Positions 1 through 8,500 of a stretch of DNA of 64,000 nt are shown piece after piece. Origin of the DNA: Trileptium ribeirensis (taxonomy: Eukaryota; Nematoda; Enoplea; Enoplida; Thoracostomopsidae). Location of the stretch: assembly GCA_030248225.1 (NCBI GenBank), contig JASANE010007225.1:46494-110493 (forward strand). Reading direction: 5' to 3'. The notes below the pieces were generated by a model that was given only the letters and a program-made list of their open reading frames with translations, had not been told where the DNA came from and did no database searches. A program made the translations under genes and the position numbers. Position 1 is the first letter of the stretch. The number at the start of each line of letters is the position of its first letter.

Positions 1-652
1 GTAGGACAAGTACTTCGGCAACGTTGCAATATGCCATGTCAGCGCAATAGGCAGTCAGCAATCCTAAACCGATGCGTACTTCTTTGTTTACAATGCAGCA
101 TATATAACTGCTTTACGTAGCATAGCTCACCTTGACTGTGGCAACGCCACGAATCACATTTCTTATAAATACTAACGTTGAGAAAACTAAAGCCTCGTGT
201 CCATGTGTCGTGCTTAGTGTCCACCATGCTCGCGACGCACTTTAATAGGTTAGAAGCATAATTCTATGCCAAAGAATACATTGAAATGCCTAGATATAAA
301 TTCAAATTTCTGTTATAAACAATTCCTGGAGCATTAGATTAATATTCATAAAAGCGGCTACAAAAATGGAGCGAATAAAAGGCAACGAAGTCGAAGTGGA
401 GACACATTAGATTTTGTCTGTTGTAAAGTTAACATGGTGTCATCCAGATATGGTAATCTGCCGTGAGACTAGTAGACAGTATTGGCCGGCTGACTAAGTC
501 CCAACTGTTACAATAATGCTATGGTCCTGCTACGTCGCATATACCCAAAAGTTTGCAGCAGAATAAAGCAAAACAAACTGTGAAACAATACTCCCAGCTA
601 GCATTCAATTATGGTAAGGTGATGATTATTGACAAAATACAATCAAAGTTAC
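1..652 (-). other. Presumed intron of the GPCR gene
   Basis: This stretch lies downstream of the GPCR exon's splice donor on the minus strand. I find no second receptor exon (no TM2 LAxxD-like motif, no DRY) in any minus-strand frame, so the intron probably continues past the left edge. No other feature is visible. Confidence 0.4.
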
Positions 653-862
653 CTGTAAAACAGGACTTCGTAGTGTAATAATATTAAGAATATTTCCGAA
701 TATTCCACATATACATACGGTTGGAAGGACCAAACTGTACGCAACCATGTGAATGGCTTTGATCTTTGCCTTTATCTCTGCATTTTCTATCGCCGAGTTT
801 ACATCATTAGCACTATCGTTCGAAATCGTTTCATTTAGCGTTAGGTTTGCAACAACCGACAT
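653..862 (-). CDS. First coding exon of a class A (rhodopsin-like) GPCR, N-terminus plus TM1; partial gene
   Basis: Seen: this 70-codon open segment starts at an ATG (862-860) and ends exactly in phase 0 at a CAG|GTAACT splice donor (GT at 652-651). Residues 1-35 are hydrophilic and carry three N-glycosylation sequons (NLT at 6, NET at 10, NDS at 15), as expected of an extracellular N-terminus. Residues about 40-64 form one hydrophobic helix ending in GIFGNILN, which is the TM1 signature with the conserved GN (Asn57). LRSP follows as the start of intracellular loop 1. Upstream of the ATG, a pyrimidine-rich stretch ends in CAGCAG (882-876) and could be the acceptor of this exon. The gene would therefore begin with a 5' UTR exon further right. 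Known: in class A receptors Asn1.50 is near-invariant, and peptide or amine receptors often have a glycosylated N-terminus. Inference: a neuropeptide-type receptor is likely, but the ligand class cannot be told from TM1. TM2-TM7 are not in the window, so they should lie left of position 1. An isolated pseudo-exon is the alternative. Confidence 0.72.
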
Positions 863-2470
863 AATAGTGAAGAAGCTGCTGGATGAAGATAAAATGTAAA
901 AAATAAATTAAATATATGGTTGTATAAGATTTCTGAAACAAATTCAACTATGTACATATAAGATTGATCGCGAATTTTGCGGGGTTTAATAAATATTTCA
1001 ATAAAGTTAATAAAATATCTAGTTGGTTTCAGTTTGTTTCCTATAATTTTTCGTATGATAAGAATCAAAATCGGTAAATAGAAATAAATCTCGAATCATT
1101 AAATACATTTGTACTTGCATATTTTCTATTTACTGTTACACTGACATTTCTACCTTTGCTTTATCGTTTTGGTGACTGGGCGTGGCTTTAAAGCCTAATA
1201 CTTGTTATTTACATGTGATAGAGAGTGCTTTTTTATTGTAAAAGCAATATAATCCAATGCAATGTTTATTCCTTATGTAACCTACGTGGTCCAAGGGGTG
1301 TTTAGTACCACTGTAGATTACACTCGACTACGTCAACTTGCACACAAAACGTCCAATGGGATTTCAAAGGCTGTTTTATTAACTTACTCCTAAGGCCTTA
1401 ATGTGTCACCACTTATAATCCAGACTTTTTATTTCGTTAACTACAACAAATTACAAACTACACAAATTAAACGCATAAACGGCTGAACTGTACTCACCTT
1501 TATTGCGCAGCTTCTGAGGCCGACTGAAGCCATGATCTAACTGCCCAATTGCTTAAATACCCGAGCTATAGGTCTACTCCCAATTTTCTCCTAGTTGATT
1601 TCTTTAAGTGTTCCAAATTACATGTAAAGTTTTTCAAGTTTTACTCTGGTTCCACTCCCCAAAAATTCCGTCTTAAACCTAAGTGAATTTTAGTTGTTAG
1701 AGAATAAGTTTTTAAGAATTTCCCCGAATTATTAAGTATTAACAAAATTTAAGAGTTTATTCGAAAATCTAGCAGATACACATACACATATCCGCCAATG
1801 TAGGCCTAATGCTTAAGGCACCCAAAACTTACACTCAAATTCGATATATTTCCAACTTATAGACTAGACTCACATAAAACTCTTCTAAATTCGTTTCTCC
1901 TGTAAAACTCCCTCAAACTTAACTAAGTCTTAAAATTGCTCCTGCAAATTATACAAAATTTTTAACATGCAATAGCACACATATTTCAGCACACAAGAAG
2001 CTTATCTAAACACACATATATGCATAATACAGCACTTATATACATTGTTTCTATACACAATAAATTCATGACATTCATATGTAGTTACACATCTCGCACA
2101 GATATATACATATTCAATACATATACTTTTGTATACAACATTTCGTAACAACAATATAGACCGTAAACTCACATTTAATGTATTGTGCAGATGATAAACA
2201 ACAAACAATAAATAAGGAATAATACATCGTTACACTTGTACAACAAGCATCAACAGCGGAATCGCAATTGTTTTACAAAATTTGTAATAAGTTACACTTT
2301 GGAATTTGCAGTTTTCACATATAAAATTTCTATAAGTTAATCTCTATATATGTTTGTGACTTATAAGCAAACATCAAGTTAATAATACAACTATGTTGGC
2401 TATAAGGGTTGAGTTACGTATTCAAAATAATAAAAAATACCTGGGTTAACGCATCATACTCAGTCGTACT
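863..2470. other. Non-coding, AT-rich flank upstream of the GPCR exon
   Basis: No coding segment is recognised. The stretch from about 1500 to 2200 is rich in pyrimidine and ACACAT tracts, but shows no array of fixed period. It should contain the first intron and promoter of the receptor gene if transcription starts inside the window. I cannot place a promoter. Confidence 0.4.
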
Positions 2471-2474
2471 GCTT

Positions 2475-2632
2475 ACCATAATTGATAACGTATCATGATG
2501 AAGAGTTATGAATGCAAGCAAAAAAAAAAAAAAGTTACGCCAGAAATTAATAAAAATACTGGGTAAGCATGTAGTACACCATAATTGATAACGTATCATG
2601 ATGCAAGCAGTTACGCCAGAAATTTATACGGC
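2475..2632. repeat. Local tandem duplication, period 103 bp
   Basis: ACCATAATTGATAACGTATC begins at 2475 and again at 2578. In both copies it is followed by ATGATG, GCAAGC and GTTACGCCAGAAATT. The first copy carries an extra 12 bases and a 14-A tract (2520-2533), which the second lacks. This is consistent with a local duplication followed by slippage in the A-tract. Confidence 0.8.
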
Positions 2633-2639
2633 TGTAGTT

Positions 2640-3280
2640 AAATGTTTACTTAATTATTAACAGATTTTGGCCATTTGACTTTTGGACATAAACCTATGCC
2701 CAACTTGTCAAATGTCCTTGGTATTAGTAGAAAATGATATTTCACGGCAATATGTTACCCCAGTTGCGTAGTTGTAACCGACTAATTCAGTTTAGTTCTG
2801 GTAATGTAAACTTTATAATCATATTTCCTGCAACAACGCTATTAACTATTTACCTACCAAGTATTAAAAGCTTCCTTAGTTGTACAAGCTGCCTCCTCTG
2901 TACAAAATTGCTAAAGAAGATCGTTATTAGATGGACCTTTTCGTTATAGCCATAGCATGAAGGCTGTGACATTGTTTTCAGCATTTGTCATTAAGCTCAA
3001 GCGGTGTATTAAGCCTAAGCGTCATTGAAAATTCGCCTGCAGTCACATTGTTATGTTTTTACAAATCTGGTCACTGTAGTTGGCCAGTAAATTGAAGTAT
3101 ATAAGGCATGCGGCCGATTTCCGATACCGTATTTAATCTAAAATATACGTGTACATTATTTAATCGATTTTATGAAATATTAAAATATCAATTTTGCAAA
3201 GATTAAGTCAATTTATATACTTCCTTTTCAAACGATATCCGAAATAAGCATTAATTTCATGTAAACTCACAAGCATTACA
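2640..3280. other. No recognisable feature
   Basis: The sequence is AT-rich. The only open frames are short and resemble no protein I know. Confidence 0.4.
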
Positions 3281-3284
3281 GTTA

Positions 3285-3390
3285 CACGTTATGCATACAT
3301 GCCGACGGTCGGTCATGCCAGGGGGGGGGTAGAGGCCCCCACGGGGGGTCGCGGCCATCCCAGGGGGGTAACCCCCCCTGGCCGGCCAAA
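3285..3390 (+). repeat. GC-rich hairpin cluster I
   Basis: A block of about 100 bp, far richer in G and C than its surroundings, begins after CATACATGCCG. It holds several G-runs and C-runs that pair locally. The clearest is CCAGGGGGG-TAA-CCCCCCCTGG (about 3360-3380). The same G-run/TAA/C-run hairpin and the same CATACATGCCG edge recur in inverted orientation in the cluster at 4915-5100. The two are therefore probably copies of one short element. The minus-strand frame across it (3257-3601) is a composition artefact. Confidence 0.6.
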
Positions 3391-3463
3391 TTTGTCTAGG
3401 GGGTCGATCTCGTGAGGACCTTATTTTTTTTTTGGTCCTCGCAGCCGTTAATACTATTATTAA

Positions 3464-3728
3464 CCCTCTCATGCCCGTAAGGTCCAAATGGACCCAACGC
3501 ACATTGCGACTCGTTGTGTTTACTGAGTTTGTCATATATTGTACGTTTGAACGTGCATTGTTATTCGCTCGCATTGTGAGGTTCATTAAGGAACCGAGCA
3601 ACAGCTCTCAGATAGCTCAGTGGTTTGTGTACACAAGTTTCAACCGTACGTTTCGGGTTCGATCCCTGGCGCAGGCTTGAGTTTGTCAAACATTGCACGA
3701 TACTCAAATTAATTCGTGCATGAAAGGG
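3464..3728 (+). mobile_element. Non-autonomous piggyBac-type MITE with tRNA-like core, copy A (265 bp)
   Basis: Seen: TTAA flanks both ends (3460-3463 and 3729-3732). The ends are inverted repeats, CCCTCTCATGCCCG on the left against the complement of CGTGCATGAAAGGG on the right. The interior contains a tRNA-like segment with A-box TAGCTCAGTGG and B-box GGGTTCGATCCC. The element has no transposase. Copy B starts 31 bp after it, has exactly the same length, and I count three base differences. Known: a TTAA target duplication with CCC..GGG ends is the piggyBac-superfamily hallmark. Inference: the element is mobilised in trans by a piggyBac-like transposase. The pol III boxes suggest it descends from, or captured, a tRNA or SINE. 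The acceptor and D stems do not pair, so it is not a functional tRNA gene. The open frame across it (3432-3680) has no independent support. Confidence 0.8.
3613..3666 (+). promoter_or_regulatory. Internal pol III type 2 promoter (A and B boxes) in MITE copy A
   Basis: The A-box is TAGCTCAGTGG at 3613-3623 and the B-box is GGGTTCGATCCC at 3655-3666. Both match tRNA consensus closely and are spaced as in a tRNA gene. Whether the promoter is active is not visible from sequence. Confidence 0.65.
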
Positions 3729-3759
3729 TTAATTAAAAATTAGCCAATCGCACAACTAA

Positions 3760-4024
3760 CCCTCTCATGCCCGTAAGGTCCAAATGGACCCAACGCACAT
3801 TGCGACTCGTTGTGTTTACTGAGTTTGTCATATATTGTACGTTTGAACGTGCATTGTTATTCGCTCGCATTGTGAGGTTCATTAAGGAATCGAGCAACAG
3901 CTCTCAGATAGCTCAGTGGTTTGTGTGCACAAGTTTCAACCGTACGTTTCGGGTTCGATCCCTGGCGCAGGCTTGAGTTTGTCAAACATTGCACGATACT
4001 CAAATTAATTCGGGCATGAAAGGG
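3760..4024 (+). mobile_element. Non-autonomous piggyBac-type MITE with tRNA-like core, copy B (265 bp)
   Basis: This copy has the same length, orientation and sequence as the one at 3464-3728 apart from three substitutions. One of these (T to G, near 4013) makes the right inverted repeat a better match to the left one. The right flank is TTAA (4025-4028). The left flank is CTAA (3756-3759), a one-base decay of TTAA. The near-identity of the pair suggests either a recent tandem duplication or two young insertions. The 31-bp spacer, which begins and ends with TTAA or CTAA, would fit insertion at two nearby TTAA sites. Confidence 0.78.
3909..3962 (+). promoter_or_regulatory. Internal pol III type 2 promoter (A and B boxes) in MITE copy B
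   Basis: TAGCTCAGTGG at 3909-3919 and GGGTTCGATCCC at 3951-3962 are unchanged from copy A. Confidence 0.62.
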
Positions 4025-4028
4025 TTAA

Positions 4029-4910
4029 CCCTATATGAGATGGAAATGGAGGATATAAAAAAGTCTGTTTTCATCGTTACGTGGTTTACTAAAAAGGCAA
4101 TTGTCCAGCCTTCCACATTCCTTGATTGCAGCAGCCACGTTTCACAAAACTGTTACCGACCATATTCATTCGTTTGTTAAAACGGCTTCGTCTTAAAACC
4201 ATTTAATTTAGCCGTGTGCATTTGTGTGGTTTTCACTTGTACCGATGAAGAAAGACTAAATATACACGTTTATATTTAGTCTTAAACGATTTATCCACAG
4301 AACTACTTTACTTTTAGCGACCAAACCCAATCTAAAAGAATGCCAAAAGATTGATAAATCGTCCCCTGTGACTTTTACTTTAGATTTGGTGGGTTTGGTG
4401 GATACTAATTCTGCTGCAATTTTAAATCTTTTAAATTTAAGCTTTAAAAGCGAGAAAAGAAGAGACTGCCGGAATGGAAGCAAATGCGTCTTGTTATTTT
4501 CGTTAAAATTTTTGTATTTTCGTTATTAATCTCTTGGGATGAATAATAGCTTTAGCAACGAAATTGTTGATAAGACCGCATGCTTCCACAACGAAGTTTC
4601 TATAGCGCCAAAAACTGCTATGCTTTATATAGAATAGCTAATCTAATTCATATAGGTAATATGAAGAGTAGGTAAATCATTATACACATATGCGATATAT
4701 TGCATAACCGTGGACCATAGCAGACATTCAATGTCTAAATCTAGTTAGTATATAAATAAGTATTTCGGTTAACTTTTATTTCAGGGAATGACGTCGTCAA
4801 CAAAAAGCTTTCCACAAATTTATGCTGCATATGCACCACTAGCAACAAGCAGGCACAATTTGCGCAAGTTTTTGCACTAAGGTCAAGCTTTAAAACTCGG
4901 ACAGCGGTCA
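4029..4910. other. No recognisable feature
   Basis: The sequence is AT-rich between the MITE pair and the second GC cluster. The short minus-strand frame at 4256-4483 resembles no known protein. Confidence 0.4.
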
Positions 4911-4914
4911 AGTC

Positions 4915-5102
4915 ACCCTCAGGGGAGGGGGTGCTGCGCACCCCCAAGGGGGGTAAAACCAGCCGGGCCTTTCGGCCCGGGGGGGTTGCTGCGCAACCCC
5001 GGGGGGGGGGTAACCCCCCCTGGCCTTTCGGCCTCGGGGGGGGGGGGGGGGGTCCGGACCTCAGGGGGGGTAACCCCCCTACCCCCCCTGCCGGCATGTA
5101 TG
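4915..5102 (-). repeat. GC-rich hairpin cluster II
   Basis: A run of short, near-perfect hairpins: GGGGGTGC-TGC-GCACCCCC (4927-4945), CCGGGCC-TTTC-GGCCCGG (4963-4980), GGGGTTGC-TGC-GCAACCCC (4982-5000), G7-TAA-C7 (5004-5020), GGCC-TTTC-GGCC (5022-5033), a 17-G tract (5036-5052), the palindrome GGTCCGGACC (5051-5060) and G7-TAA-C6 (5064-5079). The first and third hairpins share the loop TGC and differ by paired changes in the stem. The right edge, GGCATGTATG, is the inverse of the left edge of the cluster at 3285. Overlapping proline- and glycine-rich open frames (4741-5213) are by-products of the composition. Confidence 0.7.
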
Positions 5103-5389
5103 ACGTTATGTAACATGCCCACACAGACAGAACCAATACATTTGTCCGCCAGCATGTTTTCAAATCTAAGCAATATAAGTCAAAAATCTATAATCTGGGA
5201 ACACCCGGAATAATCTGAATTTGCTCAAGATTGGTAGTGAATATGTCACTTGGTGGAAATTGTACAAGCCTACTCGAATTCTTCCTTAAAGGTGAAAGTG
5301 GTGATAATTATGTTTCGAAACAAAATTAACTCAGTTATTGCGGTAATATAATGCAAATGTTTTAAAGTGAATGTAACTGTATACTATAT

Positions 5390-5566
5390 ATGCGAATGCT
5401 GATATATGCGAATAACAGCTTCGGCGGGGCACAAAGAAATGCCATACTCATTTTGGGTAGTAGAATAGGTAAAATATTCGATGCAATAGATGGGTATGAT
5501 GTAATGATTCGTGTGCACTTTACCATACTTCCGAACCCAACTGTGTTAGACAACACATATAGTTAA
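5390..5566 (+). CDS. Unrecognised 58-codon open frame, possibly a fossil exon
   Basis: The frame starts at ATG 5390 and stops with TAA at 5564-5566. The stretch AILILGSRIGKIFDAI followed by DGYDVMIRVH has a loose likeness to the sialyltransferase L-motif pattern, in which a hydrophobic strand and a glycine turn are followed by DxxDVVIRxN. The diagnostic GN(G/S) turn is absent and no splice acceptor is evident upstream. I treat the likeness as probably fortuitous. There is no supporting neighbour. Confidence 0.12.
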   Translation: MRMLIYANNSFGGAQRNAILILGSRIGKIFDAIDGYDVMIRVHFTILPNPTVLDNTYS

Positions 5567-8500
5567 ATATGTTCTGGACAGAATATTAAGAACGTTTAAA
5601 ATAACTGCATAGTCAAACCACATGCGGTTATAGCTCATAAACAATTCAACTAGTCACATAATTCACAAATAGTGGACATTGATTTTTTCCAAAACCAAAA
5701 TTTATCCTTATATCGACATAACGGTACAAAGGTAGGACCCGAAATCGCAGAACTAGACTAGAATAAACAAGCATCATATCAGTACAGATGTCTCTGTAGG
5801 CTTTGCTTAGAGCAAATATTTTCAGACATTAATTATACCTGCCTCCAAATATGCACGATATGCGAATTTTCAATCATTGAAATTTCAAGGGTTTTATAAT
5901 GTTAAAACTGAAACGTTGTGGCATGTGTTATGTTAACGTAGTAATTACATTTTTAGTAAAGATAAAGAAATTCAAAGGTTGCGCTTTAATATGTGCGGAG
6001 GGGAAACAAAACAGAAAACTTTGTGGTGGAACATTTTCGATTTGTGAGCAGACAGTGACACTTTGTTTTGCAAAGTGTTCCAGCTCCAATTGTGTTTATA
6101 CATTGGGCAATGTGTGGTAACTTAAGTAGCCCGACAAAACCCGTAAACACAGTAAAAGCATTAACACTCCACTATAGTTATGCGAAATGACTGGTTCAGC
6201 TCAATAATATGACATAAATACCTAGTTTAACATTATATCACGTAAATACATGTTGGTACAGCAATTTATTATGTATATCAGAAACACTTGCGTATGATTT
6301 ATATTTAATGCATGGATTATGTGTTATGCTATATATATTCAATGAAATATCTTATACAGGGCCATCCTGTGAAAAACCTTTTGAGCATACAGATTCAACG
6401 ATGTAAGTTTGCGGGTGATAATAGATTAGATTATGCATGTGAATCCTAAAATTTATAATCATAACGTCAGCTTGTTTATGAATCAACCAAACATATTAAA
6501 TTTTATAAAATTTAATCTAGTATTTAAAAATATATAATTTAAGCGCTTCAACATTTGTTGAAAATTTAAAAATGCTTCCATATACAGGTATGCAGTAAAA
6601 TACGAATATTTAGCTTCATGCGCCTTTTTCTCCACTGCAATTTTGCATTCTAGCTATCATAACAAACGTTGTTTCGGTAATTAAAGCAAACGACATAAGG
6701 GGCACACTCTCATAAAGCCACGAAATAGGCAGGTGGCACATCATCTTTCTGGTATTAACATCACACGTGATGATCATATTCATTTGTTAACAAACCTGAG
6801 TACTATGTGCATCCCTGCAACTAAATAAAATGTACACATCTAGACAACAGCTTTAGCTTATCGCTGCTGTGACGCTTTTCCTTTAGAAAATTTTGACATT
6901 ATAACGTGTTAAGTTTACTACTGAAAGTGGCGGATAACTGTTTAGCAACTATTTCAAGAAATTATTACACAGCATTATTTCATAACATATTATCATATTT
7001 TTCACCAGCCAAACACTTTAATAAAAATTTTATTTCCCCGAAAGCTTTAAAAGAGCGCACTCAGTGCTTATGTTTCCTGAATTCATGTTTTACTGAAGGA
7101 AACAAATCAGATCAGCAACTTATTGTCGATCGTTATATTAGAATGTGTTACTTTTGATTTTGGTCCAAAATATTCAATATTTCCTACGCCTGCCGTATAC
7201 CAAAAGCCACTCTGCGCCGGCGAGATTAGAAGCAAAGACAAACAGAACCGAGAGTGCAGAAGCAGCGTCGCTGGAGTCTACTAATCCAAATTGTCACGAT
7301 GACGAAATTTGGTGAATTTCGGCGTAGTCACTCAAGACTTTGTTCAACATTTTTTCTATCAGTGGTGTAAAAAAGTTTAAGGGCTCGAGACCATATTTAG
7401 CGATACGGCATCTGAATCCAATAATACACCTGATTATTTATTATTCTGCGGTGTATTTTCATAATACAGAATGAACCATTATTTGAAATATCCTAAGCTC
7501 AAATTATTTTCTACTTATTTCGATGTCAGTGTGTACAATTGAGTTAAATAAACCAATACATTGCTCGATCAATATATCGCTACAGATGCTAGCTGCAAAC
7601 ATTGCAAAGTTGATGAAATTTAAGCTGCACCGTAATAATGTAACAGGACCGTTCCGGTCTGTTCGGTGTATTTCTATCGAATCTGGAAAGCGAAACAATG
7701 AACAAAAAAGTAGGATTCGGGTTAGAACTTGGTCTTAATTAGGTCTGAAATACCTTATAGCGGAAAATCTATCATGATCTGGATAAATTTACTACGATAA
7801 TTCAGGAATAGCACGCTGCATGGTGTGCTCGTAATATCGTCCGCGTATTAATCTTTGTCGTTCATAGATATTTGTGTTGTGATTTGCATTTGCATGTCTT
7901 CGTGTATATTATGTTCGTATGTCAGTACGTATCTTCTAGCTGGTGTACCTCCTGTGGACTTGTGCATAATAGTTCAATTTCCTACTTGATAGGAGCCTAG
8001 TCGAGGAGATTAAGAGCACCCCAAGGGGCAAAAATACGAAGCGTATATTAAGCCTTTGTGGAAGCTTTAGGAACCTATTCGAAACTCGACCAGGCGCCCC
8101 ATATTGTCGATGGAGATTTAGTGGCAAGACAATGAAAATTTGAACGCAAAATTTTTAACTTTGGCCCCTGAAATGCAGGTGCTAAACACTGTTTTGTCTC
8201 AGCCGTTTTCTTTACAATTAAGCAGCCAGATGCTTACGGTAGGACCAATACTCAAAAATATTGCAATTGAATTGTGATTGCAATTTCAAGATTGGCCGAG
8301 GTTTCGAAAGAATGACTCATTGTACAGCGTTTGAAATTGTATTCAACACATGGCTTCATATTTTTGAGCGCCCAAGTATAAACGGATCAGTTCAAGTTCG
8401 GCAGCACGGAGTTCAGTCGACTATGCAGACCGGCTCCGTTGCTAGTATCAGATTTGTATGTTTCATTTATGGTTTTTACTCGGATTCTTAACTTGGCGAT

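Noticed and set aside
3257..3601. 114-codon minus-strand open frame and overlapping plus-strand frame
   Set aside because: It spans the GC hairpin cluster and part of the TTAA MITE. Its proline/glycine richness follows from the G and C runs, and no family is recognisable.
3606..3680. A functional tRNA gene inside the TTAA MITE
   Set aside because: The A and B boxes are good, but the acceptor and D stems do not pair and the same segment is repeated in other copies. It is a tRNA-derived promoter, not a tRNA.
3767..3976. Open frame repeated in both TTAA MITE copies
   Set aside because: The copies are almost identical, so a shared open frame carries no evidence of selection. The diverged copy at 52434 does not keep it.
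4741..5213. Four overlapping proline/glycine-rich open frames on both strands
   Set aside because: All run through the GC hairpin cluster, where stop codons are rare because of composition. Openness on both strands at once is a composition artefact.
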